Source: Tetrahymena thermophila SB210
Lineage: Eukaryota; Ciliophora; Oligohymenophorea; Hymenostomatida; Tetrahymenidae
Length of the DNA: 64,000 bases
NCBI RefSeq assembly: GCF_000189635.1
Contig: NW_002476577.1
Location: 133,512-197,511 of the forward strand
Direction: 5' to 3'
In this document: piece by piece, positions 11,963 through 25,537 of the stretch
Numbering within the stretch: the first letter of the stretch is position 1
Layout: the number at the start of each line of letters is the position of its first letter
The notes under the pieces: generated by a model
Databases searched by the model: none
What the model saw: only the letters and a program-made list of their open reading frames with translations
Told to the model about the DNA's origin: nothing
Program-made: the position numbers and the translations under genes

Positions 11963-14138
11963 ATTTTTTATTTAGATTGTTTGATTTATTTTTTATTATT
12001 TGTTTATAGATAAATGATAAAGAAATAGCTACATTTAAATCTAATTTTTAATGGTTAATAAATAATTGCAAGATAAAATAACAATTTGGTATTAATTTTT
12101 GCTTTTTAATTCATTTTTATGAAAAAATATCTCATATATTTAGGTCAATCTGTACAAATAGAGAAGAAAGTATCTACTATCTTGGAATTAGTAAAGATTT
12201 ATTATGAGCAAGAACATGCTAGATTAATGCAAAAAAAATTTAAAATAGCGCACAAATTTTCCATTATTTTGCTAAAAGAAGAAAATTACTTGATTTAAAA
12301 AAGAGGTAATTAATTAATTAGCTTATCAATAGAGTTACTAGAAATTAACTACAAATAGAAATTTAACAGATTTTATTAGAAATATTATCCTCTATTTCTT
12401 TAAAATGAAGTATTTAAAAATATATAATTAACAAAGAACTAAGATAAAATATATTTTTATAATCATTTTATTGATTGATCATAGTTAGTTAACACTGTCA
12501 ATTTTTAGCATTTTAGTTTTTTATTTGTTTGTAGTATTTTTATCAAGGAAGATGGTCATTAATAATTTGATTTAAATTCAAGTGTTTTTCTTGTAATTTA
12601 TAGCGAAAAATAATTTAATTGACGTTAAAAGTTAATTATTTACTTTGAGCCTAAAAAGTTGTTAACACTTGAAAAGAGTTTGCTCAAATAGGTAAATTAT
12701 GGTAATAAAAAGCAAGTTACTGGTTTAATTTGTATATTTGACAGAACTTAATTCAGAAAAAAATAAAATATCAGAAAAAAGTCAAATACGTTATTAATTA
12801 TTTATTTTTCCACTATTAATTAGATCTAATTCATTATGATTGTTTTTAAAAGCATTTTTACATATTTTTCTCTTCAATATCTGAATTTTAAAAAAAGAAC
12901 CAAAGCTTTAGAAACAAACATATAAAAAAAAATTTTATTTTTATCAATATATCAAAAAGCAAATTAAATATTAATTTTTATTTAAATTATTTTTTTTAAA
13001 AGTTGGATTTAATTAAAAAAATACACATCTTTAAATGTCAAAACAAACTAAATTTTTGTTATTTTATTACATTATTAAAGCCACTATCACCAAATATGAT
13101 GATTAAATTTAATTTGTTGCTGTCATATTTTACTTCACGCTTTAATACAAAATTTTATTTTAATGAATAGAAATTTAAATATTTTACTTTCGTTTTTAAT
13201 TGAATGTCTTTGAACTCATCAAATTTTAAAATATAGAAACAAACCATCAAAAATTAAATCAGTATTTTTTCATTCATATTTTAATATAAAATTCTATTTT
13301 AATGAATACAGATTTAAATATTTTGATTTTGTTTTTAATAGAGTGTTTTTGGATAACCTTACATTTTAAATGACTAACTATGAATAAATTCAGGCTAAAT
13401 TAATTAATTAATTAAAAATTCTTACTTTATTAGTTTTACTGGTTTTTAGAAATTAATTAAAGATATGCTTGAATCACTGTTTAGCGAATATCTTTCTCTA
13501 ATTAAATAATAAATGTAATTACTTCCAAAATCTTTCTTATATTTAATAGCTTATATATTACTCAAAGCAACAGAAATATTTTTTTCTTAAAAATATCTAA
13601 TTTAATTCAAATATGGATGTTTAAAATCACAAACTATAAAAGTGAAATATTGCATAAATTATCAATTAGATAATAAAAAGCTCATTATAAAATAAATTTA
13701 AATACATATTTTAAAAAGAAAGTTAAAATATAAAATTTTATTTATTAAAATTTTGCTTGGTTTCTTCTAATTATTTTATATTAATGACTTAACTGAATTT
13801 TTTAGGTATTAATAGATACATTTGTACAAAAATTTTTATATTAAATTAAATAATATCACTTATTCCTTGTTTTATATTTTTAAATAAATATTAAACAAAC
13901 AAATAAACAAATAAATAAATAAACAAACAAACAAAAGTAATATTTTTTATGAGTTTATTATTTTTAATTTTCATATGAATATAAAATACCATAACTCTTT
14001 CTAATATCTTATAATTCGAAATTTATTTTAAATATTCATTTTCAAATAGTTTTAGAAAAAATATTTGAAATAGTAAAACTTTTTTACATATAATTTTGAA
14101 TTAAAATTATGGTAGAATTTTAGTTATATTTTGATTAT
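11963..14138. other. long AT-rich intergenic region, no gene seen
   Basis: To about 13,160 this is the second unit of the tandem duplication (upstream flank of protease copy 2). Beyond that it is simple AT-rich DNA with a tetranucleotide tract at 13,893-13,936. The 3' end of the minus-strand LRR gene begins at 14,139. Confidence 0.5.
13893..13936. repeat. (AAAC/AAAT)n microsatellite
   Basis: Interleaved AAAC and AAAT tetranucleotide repeats over about 44 bp in an intergenic region. Confidence 0.8.
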
Positions 14139-16149
14139 TCAATAATTAAAAAAAAGCCTAAATTTAATTAATTTCTTTATTTTAAAAAGTTCTGATTTAA
14201 AATCTGATTCTCTTTCATGGTCATTGTATCTTAATTTTTAAATAAAATGATTAATAAATTGATTAAAATAAAAAAAAAATTCATCTTTAATTGTTTTATA
14301 AACTAAAATAATATGTAAAGAACTTTACGATAGATCAAGTTATAAACTTAGGAGCTGTTTGCATTTACGTAAAGAATTGCAAAATTATAGTAAGGCTTAA
14401 TTATTAATATTGTTCGACCTTTATTATAAAATGTAATGATTTTAATGCTATTAAAAGATAATTTAAATATAAATATTAAATTAGTAAAAAAATAATTAAT
14501 AAATTTACCCTAAAAAAATTTCTAAGTTTTAAATAAAACTCATTTTTTCTAAAGCTAAACCTAAGTTAGATACTCCTTATCCCACTAAATTATTTTATCT
14601 TAAATGATAAAAGTAATTAATTTGATAAAGTCTTCTGAAAGTTGAAAGTGAAATAAAAGTAGTTAGTTTACGTCAAATTTAAATTGAAAGTGGAAATATT
14701 ATGGCATTTTGCCAAAAGATTGCTGAAACCAGTTAGACCTGCATCGGATATTTGATTTAGGCTTTAAAGGTTATAAAAGATTTATTAGTTATAAAAATTG
14801 AAGCTTAAGATGAGGTATTTAATATTTACGATAAATCTATATCTAAAGTACGGAGATTAACACAATTAGCTAAAGCATGGCCTAGCCCTAATAAGCCCTC
14901 ATCAAAAATACTATTGTGTCTAAAATGAAAGTAATTATTTTTGAAATTACTTTTATTTATATTAAATATATTGATTACTTAATACCAAGTTAGATATATT
15001 TCAGATTTTCACAGTTGGAGAAAGTTGATGGTAACAGTTCTACTTTATTATTGCTTCCAATAGTGTTATTACTATTAAAATTAATTAACAAATAAATCTA
15101 AGTTAAAATAACCTTTTTTCAAAAATAAATTTTTTATTATTTTTACTTTAGTCTTAAGATTATTTTGTAAATATTGATTAGATTTTGGAATCCAGAAATT
15201 CCATAATTAGATATTTTACTGTCACTAAAATATTATAGAATAAAATTGAATTCTCAATATTATTAGCTTTTTAAATATGATAAAAAATATACTCAAGATT
15301 AAGTATTAAAGTATTTAGACTATGAAATTTCACTAAATTTTATGCTAAATTATATAGCCCTTAATCACCAATATTACTTTTCCTTTTTTATATAACACAA
15401 AAGTTAGTAAAATCGAATTAAAAAAAAAAATAATTAATTATTTATTTATTTAAAATTTTTTTTTTTAGTGCCAGAATATTTTTAGTTTTTTTAGTACTGA
15501 TTTATAAAAATATCTTATTCATATGTTTTAATAAAAAATTTCTTTTATTTGTAAATAGATAAATTATTTTAATTTTTCATACAAGAGATTAAGCTGCAAA
15601 AAAGATAAATAATCTAAGCTTTGAAGATTAGCAATAAAATTAGAAATACCCTGAACTCCTATTTTATTGTTTCTTAAATATTTAAAAATTAATTGAATAA
15701 ATAAATATATTTTTTAACAAAACTAATTAGTAAATTTATAACTAATTTGATAAAATAAAGTCTAAATTTCAATAAATATTAGAAAAAAATTCACTCTAGA
15801 TCTACAATCAAAGATTTTATTTTTTTGCATTTTGATAAACAAATTCCTAATTCAGATGCTCCTTTTAAGCTAATCTTATTATATCTATTATAATATAAAA
15901 ATTTAATTTATTTTTGTAATAAAATTTTAAGCTCTTGATTTGTTTGTTTGTTCATGATCAAATCAAATTAAGAATGTGATTTTATGTAATTTAAAAAACT
16001 AATTTGTAAAATTAATAAATTAGTAGGGTTATTAACTACAAAAAAATAAAGATTCTTACTCAATTTTGAGAAGTAAAACTTCTAGATTTGAGCATTATTA
16101 TATTGAGCTTCCTATCTCACAAATTTTTTCATCATTAATATTATTGAAC
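14139..16149 (-). CDS. LRR gene of ~90-nt exons, 5' end not found (11 exons)
   Basis: Exons in transcript order (plus-strand coordinates): 16060-16149, 15795-15884, 15583-15672, 15293-15382, 15147-15224 (78 nt), 14979-15071 (93 nt), 14830-14919, 14672-14761, 14509-14598, 14329-14418, terminal 14139-14229. All others are exactly 90 nt. Each starts after AG, ends before GT and carries one repeat of the form NxI..xGxxxLxxxLxxCxxLxxLxLxL, split in phase 2. All are free of TGA. The last exon ends ..FKIKKLIKFRLFFNY then TGA, the same kind of lysine-rich LRR cap that closes the other LRR genes here. A possible further 5' exon ends at 16227 (codes ..SSLIDHVDLTLNF before GTATATG). I could not find the start codon or a kinase-like head. 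Sequence divergence between its repeats is high, so it is an older member than A-C. Confidence 0.75.
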
Positions 16150-17523
16150 CTATTAGTTATAAGGTGAGGGAAGATTTTAAGTATAATGTACTAAAATATA
16201 TTTATTGATATGAATGCAGCATATACATGAAATTGAGAGTAAGATCAACATGATCAATCAATGAAGAGTTAATAAACTTTTTAATTTTAAGTTAATAATT
16301 TTTATTTAAAATAAATATAGTTAATTTAGTTACTTCTTCTATTTAATTATATTTCTATTTTTATTTCTAAATCATTTTATTTTTTTTTTATTATCTAAAG
16401 ACAATAATTAATTAATTACTTATTTTTTTATTAATTAATATCACTTTACTATATACCCTAAATCCTAATTAATTAAGACCTAATATATTTACTTATTGCA
16501 TATTTTTATTTTTTTGATCACTTATTATTTTTATTTAAATTAATGGAGTCGCCTATATACTTCATCCCCCCCGAACTAAGTTAAAAAAATTGTGCGCAAA
16601 ATTACCAATAAATGGTTGTTCAGCGCAATTTAAAATAAATTAGCTTTATTAAATGTTGATTTATTTAAATTTATTCTAATTTTGATAATTTAGAAATAAT
16701 TTATAAAAATTATATTTTAGTATCTTTATGAAAAATTTTATATTTATTTTTGTTAACAATTAGTGAATCAAATAAAAAATGGAAATATTTTTATTCATAC
16801 ATAAATATTTCAAATAAATAGATAGTGCTTGTTTGCTTGCTTGATTTAATTTAGAAGCACTTTTGTTTGCTTGTTTGATTAAAAAAATTGCAAATTTAAT
16901 CAAATGTTTTTTAAAAAAGCAAAAATCATTCCTTTTTGAGATCAAATTAGATTTTACCTTCATCAAAATTCTGATAAGTTATGAATCAAAAATTTTACAA
17001 AAAATTGTAATTGACAGCAATGTAATTAACAAATATATAATTTAGATAAATTTATCTCAATAAAATTCTTTAGATCATTAATAAATGCTAGTAAGCAATA
17101 TTAATTTCTTCAAAAGGTAGAATATTAAATTTTTTAAATAGATTAAGTAATTTTTTTATTTATTAATGCATTTTGAAGATTGTTTTATTTTTTATAATAA
17201 ATTTATATTATTTTATTCATTCATTCATCCATCTCTTTCCTTAACAATTAATTAATTAAAGCTCAAAGTAAATATGAGGTAAGAAGTAAGAATTTATTAG
17301 ATAATATCTAAATTAGATATTAAAATAGAAAATACTTAATTATTTTTTATTTCATCAGAAAAACAGATAAGAATGAAAGGAAAACAGTGAGAAAGCTAAA
17401 GCATATCATGTGTCTTTAATATAAATTAGGATAGAAAGGTAATTTCAGATAATAATAATTAATTAATTAATTAATTAATAAATTAATAATCAAAAAATTT
17501 TAAAGGCAAATAAAAATAAAAAA
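16150..17523. other. intergenic between divergent LRR genes
   Basis: Divergent spacer: the minus-strand LRR gene lies to the left and gene A to the right. It contains a small GC-rich hairpin (16587-16631) next to a seven-C run (16565-16572), and an (ATTA)n tract near 17,458-17,480. Short frames on both strands around 16,760-17,045 have no homologous counterpart and look like chance. The missing 5' exons of the minus-strand gene may lie here. Confidence 0.45.
16587..16631. repeat. GC-rich hairpin, possible remnant of a small element
   Basis: Left arm AAATTGTGCGC (16587-16597) and right arm GCGCAATTT (16623-16631) pair across a 25-nt loop. A C-run and the segment GGAGTCGCCTATATAC lie just upstream. 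The GC content contrasts with the surrounding ~15% GC DNA. Origin unknown. Confidence 0.45.
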
Positions 17524-20500
17524 ATGAAGTAACAGAATAACTCTTTTATTAATCTAGAAGATGTATCTATCCTTATTACTTTTATTTAATATTATAAAAT
17601 ATTTTTTTTAAATAAATAGTTAATGAGATCAAGCTTGAAAGCTCTAACTCTTATTGACTTACAGTTAAAGTAAGAATTACTTATAAAAATTTATTCATTC
17701 ATATTTAAATATAAATTTTTAAAAACAATATTTTTTTTAATTCAAAATATTTTAAAACAAACTTTTTCTATTTTTATGAATTTACAAAATTAAGAATTAA
17801 TAAAATTAATTTAATATTTTTCATTCAATAATTAATTTATTCTTAAATTAAATTCTTTTGTTACTATTTATAAAATAAATAGAAATTGTAATCTTAGTAA
17901 TGAATAAATTGCTTAGCTTAACACTTCTTTAGGATAATGTGAAAAATTAGAATCTTTAATATTAAATCTTAAGTAATAATTTCACTTTATTTTCTTTAAT
18001 TTCATAATTAATCATTTTTTTTTGCTCTTAATAAAACATTTAGTAAGGAAACTATTTCAGATGATAAAATAAATAAATAATATGCAGACTTTATTAATTA
18101 AAGATAAATAAGGAATTTAGTTGGTGCTAATAATATGAGGTAAATATAATGTGTATGTTAATAAATCTTTAATATTACCAACAAATTGTTTAATAAATTA
18201 TAATATTATCTAAAACCATAGTTATTTCTTTATTTATTTCTACCATTTAAAAAAGCTAAAAGTTTGAACCTTACTTTTTAAATTATGCTAAATAAAATAT
18301 TAATTAATCTATCCATCTATATCTTTTTTCTAATTTAAAAATATAAATAAATTAAAAATGAGATAATTTTATTTTATTTAAATAGCAATGATTAAATATA
18401 TGCTCAAATTTTATTTTTCAAGCATATTTTTAACGGATCAACTATTAAGAAGCCTAGGTAAAATTGAATTATTGATTGATTGATATCGAATTATTGTTAA
18501 ATTTTAAAGATTATAAGAAATTTAAGCATAAGGAAATATTCTATTAGAAGAAACTATGAGCAATCTAATTAATCTTAACAGTTTACAATTAAATTTAGAG
18601 TATTTATTCTTTTTTTAATTTATTTATAATTAAGTAAATAGCTGAAAACTCATTAAAATTTTTCATAATTTGTACTGTATTGTATTAAATTTTAATTTAT
18701 AATAAAAGTGGAAATTAAATTGGAGATGAAGGTACAATTTGGATTTATACAGTATTATGTAGATGCAAAACACTTACTAACTTAAATCTGTAGCTTTGGT
18801 AATATTATTTTAATTATTTTAAACATATTCATTTATATTTATTGCTTTGTTTCAAATAGCAATTATTTATTAAAATATTTATTTTGAAAGGGATAATAAA
18901 TTGGGTGAAAGAGGCATATCGAGCATTGCAGAAGGTATTAGCAGTTGTGATAAACTCACAGCTTTAACTTTAAACACAGCGTAAATTTTATTAAATTAAA
19001 ATTTTTTTATGTAAATAATTTTATACCTAATTGTAAATAAAAATTTTTAAAAGTGCAAATTTATTTGGAAAAGAAGGTGCATTTTCTATTAGTAAAGCAT
19101 TAGATCGCTGTAGAATGTTGACTGATCTAGATATTAACCTCTCGTAACTAATTTTAATTTTTTTAATAAATTTAAATTAATTGTAGACAATTTAATAAAA
19201 TTTTTAATTTTTAATCCTTACTATTTTTTAAGTTGTCATTAATTTGTATTTATATACAATTCTATCTCTTATTAGCAACAATTAAATTGGAGAGGAAGGA
19301 GCAACTGCTATTTTTGTAGCACTAAGTACCTGTAAATTACTTATGAATTCAAAATTTGTGCTTGAGTAATTTTGATTTTTCATTTTTTAAAAACTAAAAG
19401 ATGTTAGTTAGTTAGTCAATATTTTTTATATTTTTGGTATTTATTATTTAAAAATTTTAAATTAGCAAGTTAATTAATTTATTAACATATGATTTTCTAT
19501 AATGAAAGTAACAATTAAATTGGGGATGAAGGATCATATTCTTTTGGAACTGCATTAAGTAACTTACAGTTACTTATTAATTTAAAATTTTGTCTAAGGT
19601 AATTTTAATTAATTTATTTTCTAACTTTGATTAAAAAAAGTTAACTAAATATTTATTTTTGAGATTATTGAAAATATTAATTAATTAATTAACTAATTAA
19701 TAATTTGATTTACTTTGTTTGAAAAGGTAAAACAAAATCGGTGATAAAGGAGCATTAAGCATTGGTTTAGGCTTAAGTAAATGTAACCAACTTACGAATT
19801 TAGATATTGGAATGGAGTAAATATCATTTTTTTTATTACTAAAAAATTAAATAATATTTAGTCAAATTAATTTTTTGTTTATTCATAGATAACTTAAAAT
19901 GTTTAATTATGTTTTCTATTTTGAATTAAATTCCAAAATATATTTAAATAATTAGTTTATTTTATATGAAAAGTGGAAATAAAATTGGAGATTAAGGAGC
20001 ATAAGATATTGGATTAGGCTTGAGTAATTGCATTCAACTAACAAACTTAAAAATTTGGATATGGTGAATTTATTATTTTTTAAAAATTATGACAAAATTA
20101 TTTATTCAACCTGAATTATTTTAATTTAAAATATTTTGATGTCCTTTTTTTTAATTAAACGCGATTTTAATTTATAAAAAGCTAGAATTAAATTGGGGAT
20201 GATGGAGCTTCTGCTATAAGTACAGCACTTGCTAACTGCAAATTCCTTACTAATCTAGATTTGAATTTTTCGTAAAATAAATATTTTTTTATTTAAATTG
20301 ATTTATATTTTTTGAAAAGGGAAAATAAAATCGGTGACAAAGGAGCATAAAATATTGGATTAGGTTTCAGTAACTACACTCAACTTACAAATTTAGAATT
20401 TTAGATAGAGTAAATTTATTTATTTATTATTATTTAAAATAATATATTATATAAATGTTTTTTTTCAAACTTAAATTATAATATATATTAAATGTCTTTA

Positions 20501-23500
20501 ATTTTTAATTAAACATTATTTTCAATAAAAAAAGCTCAAATTAAATTGGAGATGATGGAGTTTCTGCTATCAGTGCAGCACTTAGTAATTGCAAATTACT
20601 TACTAGTCTCAGTTTTAGTATAATGTAAATTAATTTTATTTTTATTTATTTATAACTTAAAAAAGTTTTAATCATTTTATATATTTTGATAAATTTAAAA
20701 ATAATTTAAAAAATTAATAAATTTATTTTTTTATGATATTTGAAAAGGTATAATAAAATCGGCGATAAAGGAGCATATAATATTGGATTAGGTTTGAGTA
20801 ACTGCACTCAACTTATAAATTTAGAGTTTTGGATAGAGTAAAGTTATTTTATTTATTATAATTTAAAATAATAAATTATGTAGAAGCATATTTATTATTC
20901 AAGCTGAATTAAATAATCTTAAAATTTATAAAATAAATGTCTTTAATTTTTAATTAAATTTTATTTTCATTTATTAAAGCTCAAATTAATTTGGAGATGA
21001 TGGAGCTTCTACTATTGGTACAGCACTTGGTAACTGTAAATTCCTTACTGATCTCGTTTTTCATAGTTAGTAAAATAATATATTTTTTTTTTAAATGTTT
21101 AAATTATAGTATATATTTTGATTTAAATGTCTAAATAATTAATTAATAAACTGATTTATGTTATTTGAAAAGCGAAAATGATATTGGTGATAAAGGAGCA
21201 TAAAATATAGGATTAGGTTTGAGTAACTGCACTTAACTTACAAATTTAGAATTTATCATAGGGTAATTTTTATTATTTAATACTCTTTAAAATAATAATA
21301 TAAAAGCTTTTTATTAAAACAGAACTAAATAAACTTAAAATTTTTAAAATAAATGTCATTAATTTGTAATTAATCATAATTTTAACTGATAAAAGAGAAA
21401 ATTAAATTGGAGATGATGGAGCTTCTGTCATCGGTACAGCAATTAGTAATTGCAAATTACTTACTAATCTTTATTTTAATATTACGTAAAATAATTTTTT
21501 TATTTATTTATTGATAACTTAACAATTTTTAATTATTATATATATTTTGATTTAGATGTCAAAATAATTAATTAAAAAATTTAATAAATTGATTGATTTA
21601 TTTTATTTGAATAGGGAAAATAAAATTGGTGATAAAGGAGCATAAAATATTGGATTAGGTTTGAGTAACTGCACTCAACTTACAAATTTATAATTATGGA
21701 TAAAGTAAATATATTTTATTTATTATTATGTAAAAGCTTATTTATTACTCAAACTGAATTAAATAAACTTAAAATTTATAAAATAAATATATTTAATTAT
21801 AATTAAACCTGATTTTCCTTTATAAAAGTTCAAATTAAATTGGAGATGATGGTGCTTCTACTATCGGTATAGCACTTGCTAATTTTAAATTTCTTACTAA
21901 TCTCGCTTTTTGTATTGCGTAAAATAATTTTTTTTATTAATTTATAACCTAAAAATGTTTAAATTTTTATTTTGGTTTTTATTTAGATGTCAAAACAATT
22001 AATTAAAATAGTTAATAAATTTATTTATTTATGTTATTTGAAAAGGCAGAATAAAATCGGTGTTAAAGGAGCATAAAATATTGGATTAGGTTTGAGTAAC
22101 TGCACTCAACTTACAAATTTAAAATTTGTCATACAGTAAATTTATTTATTTTATTTATTTATTTATTATTATTTCAAATAATTTATTAATTAATTATGTA
22201 AAAGCTTTTTATTTAAACTTAAATTAAGTAAATTTAAAATATTTATTAAATGTATTTAATTTTTAATTAAATTTTATTTTCAATTATAAAAGCTCAAATC
22301 AAATTGGAGATGATGGAGCTTCTGCTATCGGTGCAGCACTTAGTAATTGTAAATTGCTTACTAGTCTCATTTTTATTATTATGTAAATTAATTTTATATT
22401 TATTTATTCATAACTTAAAAAGTTTTAATCATTTTATATATTTTGATAAATTTAAAAATAATTTAAAAAGTTAATAAATTTATTTATTTTTGATATTTGA
22501 AAAGAGAAAATAAAATCAGTGATAAAGGAGCATAAAATATTGGATTAGGTTTGAGTAACTGCACTCAACTTTCAAATTTAAAATTTTGGATTAAGTAAAT
22601 TTATTTTATTTAATGCAAATTCCAAATCCCCCCCCCCCCCCCTATTTCTTTATTTGTAATTTTTGATAAATGTATTAGGGGGGGGTGGGGGGGGGGAATT
22701 TGGGATTTACAATATTTGTTATTATTTAAAATAATTAATTTAGTAAAAGTTTTTCATTTAACTTAAATTAAATAAACTTAAAAAAAAAATTAAATGTCTT
22801 TAATTTTTAATTAAACATGATTTTCAATTATAAAAGTGAAAATTAAATTGGAGATGATGGAGCTTCTGCTATTGGCACAGCGCTTAGTAATTGCAAATTG
22901 CTTACTAATCTTCGTTTTAATATTTCGTAAAATCAATTTCTTAAAAAAGTTTTAATCATTCTATATATTTTGATTTCAATTTCAAAACAATTAAAATAGT
23001 TAATAAATTGATTTGTATTATTTGAAAAGGAGAAATAAAATTGGTGATAAAGGAGCATAAAATATTGGATTAGGTTTGAGTAACTGCACTCAACTTTCAA
23101 ATTTAAAATTTTGGATAAAGTAAATTTATTTTATTTATTTATTTATTTATTTATTTATTACTATTTAAAATAATTAATTATGTAAAATCTTTTTATTTAA
23201 ACTTAAAATATATATTAAATGTTTTTAATTTTTTATTAAACTTGATTTTGAATTATAAAAGTGGAAATAAAATTGGAGATGATGGAGCTTCTGCTATCGG
23301 TACAGCACTTAGTAATTGCAAATTGCTTATTAAACTTCTTTTTAATATTTCGTAAAATCAATTTTTAATTTAATTTATTAATAGCTTAAAAAAGTTTAAA
23401 TCATTTTATATATTTTAATTTAGATCTCAAAATAATTAATTAAAATATTTAATAAATTGATTTATTTTATTTGAAAAGGTAAAATGATATTGGTGATAAA

Positions 23501-24721
23501 GGAGCATAAAAAATTGGATTAGGTTTGAGTAACTGCAATCAACTTACAAATTTAGAATTTAGGATAAAGTAAATTTATTTTATTTATTATTATGTAAAAG
23601 CAAACTGAATAAAATAAACTTAAAATTTATAAAATAAATATCTTTAATTTTTAATTAAATGTGATTTTCATTTTGTAAAAGTTCAAATTAAATCGGGGAT
23701 GATGGAGCTTCTACTATCGGTACAGCATTTGGTAACTGTAAATTCCTTACCTATCTAGATTTTGCTATTGTGTAAAATAATTTTTTTTATTTATTAATAA
23801 CTTAAAAAAATTGAAATTATTATATATTTTTGATTTAAATCTCAAAACAAATGTAAATAATGAATGAACTAATTTTTAAAAAGTAATAACCAAATCTGTT
23901 ATAAAGGAGCATAAAATATTGGTTTAGGTTTGAGTAACTGCACTCAACTTACAAATTTAAAATTTTGGATAAAGTAAAGTTATCTTATTTATTATTGTTT
24001 AAAATAATTAATTATGTAAAAGCTTATTTATTATTCAAACTGAATTAAATAAACTTAACATATGTATATCACATTTCTTTAATTTTTAATTAATCATGAT
24101 TTTCAATAATAAAAGCTCAAATTATATTGGGGATAATGGAGCTTCTGCTATCAGTATAGCACTTAGTAACTGCAAATTTCTTACTAGTCTCACTTTATAT
24201 ATTCAGTAAATTAATTTTATATTTATTTATTTATTTATTTATTGATAACTTAAAAAATTGAAAATATAATATATTTTTGATTAAAATCTCAAAACATGAA
24301 TGAACTAATTTTTTAAAAGTAATAACAAAATTGGTGATAAAGGAGCATAAAATATTGGATTGGGTTTGAGTAAATGCTCTCAACTTTCACATTTAGTTTT
24401 TGGTTAAGAGTAAATTTAAAAATAATAATCTTAAATTTTTTAAGATAATAATTAAAATATATTTTTTTAAGTATTAATGAGAAGTTTCTAAAATCCTGTG
24501 ATATTATCAACTGTAAAAATATAAAGTTATTGACTCTTTATACAACGTAATTACTTTTTCATTTTTTAAAATTAGATATTTATAAGTAACTAAAACAATT
24601 AATTTATCTAAAAATATAAATTTAAATATATAAAATTAGATCTAAGCAAAGAAAAACAAAATCAGAAATCAAAAGATTAGCTTAAAAAATAAAAAGATTA
24701 GTTATATTAAAAGTAGATTGA
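17524..24721 (+). CDS. LRR gene A: 34 exons, 28 of them consecutive 90-nt LRR exons, 1,026 aa
   Basis: First exon 17524-17669 (146 nt, ATG, ends phase 2), then 17883-17972, 18044-18139 (96 nt), 18386-18457 (72 nt). After that, 90-nt exons start at 18510, 18709, 18891, 19054, 19276, 19509, 19727, 19974, 20182, 20320, 20535, 20748, 20980, 21173, 21396, 21615, 21829, 22046, 22293, 22505, 22837, 23030, 23262, 23479, 23682, 23884, 24116 and 24320. The gene ends with 24472-24546 (75 nt) and 24640-24721 (TGA). Every exon is flanked by AG/GT, keeps phase 2 and lacks TGA; the sum, 3,081 nt, is a whole number of codons. From 20182 on, exons alternate between type a (NQIGDDGASAIGTAL.NCK.LT) and type b (NKIGDKGAQNIGLGLSNCTQ), ten pairs. 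The C-terminus is KSEIKRLAQKIKRLVILKVD. No signal peptide, TM or kinase domain. Probably a solenoid binding protein of RNase-inhibitor-like LRR type; ligand unknown. Confidence 0.85.
22612..22712. repeat. C15 / G8-T-G10 inverted repeat in an LRR intron (possible MITE)
   Basis: Inside the intron between exons 22505-22594 and 22837-22926 of gene A there is an extra block of roughly 100 bp absent from the homologous introns. The left arm is GCAAATTCCAAAT plus 15 C (22628-22642). The right arm has 8 G, T, 10 G (22678-22696), then AATTTGGGATTTAC. Read in reverse complement, the right arm matches the left in order and base composition, giving a long hairpin with a ~33-nt AT-rich loop. Homopolymer C/G runs of this length are exceptional in an ~80% AT genome. 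Confidence 0.7.
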
Positions 24722-25254
24722 ATTTACTAAAATGAATAATTAAGTATTTATTTAATTATTAATAACAGTACTTATTTTTTATAACAAAAGAGATAGAATA
24801 TAATAGTTATGTAATGATTGTATATTTTTTTATTTAATACTACTGTTTTCTGAAAATCAATATATTTAGTGTCATAATTTACTTATCAGTAAAACTAAAA
24901 TACAAATATTTTATGTATGCTCTTTACATAATAAAATTTTTCTTTTATATCTACTTTATTAGACATTTGTAAAAAATAAATAACAAAATTAATTTACTTT
25001 TTTAATCTTTTAGTCTCTTAAATTAGTTATATTTTAAAATTTATATGATTTAACTTCATCAATTTCAATCCATATTTACTTAAGATAATAATTTAGTTTA
25101 AACAAAATTCCAAATATCATTTTTTTAACACTTTTAAATTAAATTTCTAAATGATATAAAGAAAGTTAAATAGAAATTCAATAATTTTATTAATTCCATA
25201 AAAAAATTACTCACATAACTTTAAATTGATTAACATAAACACAAAATAACACTT

Positions 25255-25537
25255 TATATAGTGTGAGAAAATAAGATAATCTACAGTAAGTAAGTATATT
25301 TTAATTTTTTAAAATGTTTAAAAATTTAGCCATAAATGTAAAATGTTTGTTGGAGAATAATTAGTGCGATAGGTTTCATTTGAAATCTGATAAACTAAAA
25401 ATTGCTCCAATTACATATTTTCTTATTTAAAAAAGATAATCAAAAATTTTTTGAATTAATCAAAATTATTATTTCTGATAAAAATTAATTAATAAATTAA
25501 TAATTATAAAATTTTAATGGAAAATAAAAATAAAAAA
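25255..25537 (+). promoter_or_regulatory. conserved 5' flank of gene B
   Basis: About 280 bp upstream of the B start codon is clearly similar to 31,010-31,293 upstream of gene C. Shared bl…ocks include AGTGTGAGAAAATAA, GTTTCATTTGAAATCTG (with a small insertion in C) and TTTTCTTATTTAAAAA. Only the last ~60 bp resembles the upstream side of gene A. This is the natural place for the promoter and 5' UTR, but conservation may simply reflect recent duplication. Confidence 0.45.

Larger units (their letters stand above)
8525..13160. repeat. 2.3-kb direct tandem duplication (two units)
   Basis: Unit 1 is about 8525-10,830 and unit 2 about 10,831-13,160. Corresponding landmarks are offset by 2,304-2,307 bp (stop codons 8657/10961, start codons 9655/11962). 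Similarity covers the protease gene, both its flanks and about 1.2 kb of AT-rich upstream DNA. The coding part is nearly identical and the flanks are more diverged with small indels, as expected for a fairly young duplication under coding constraint. A short degenerate echo of the right end recurs around 13,260-13,330. Confidence 0.85.

Noticed and set aside
16760-17045. Overlapping 60-68 codon frames on both strands
   Set aside because: AT-rich chance frames with low-complexity K/F/I composition in an intergenic spacer.
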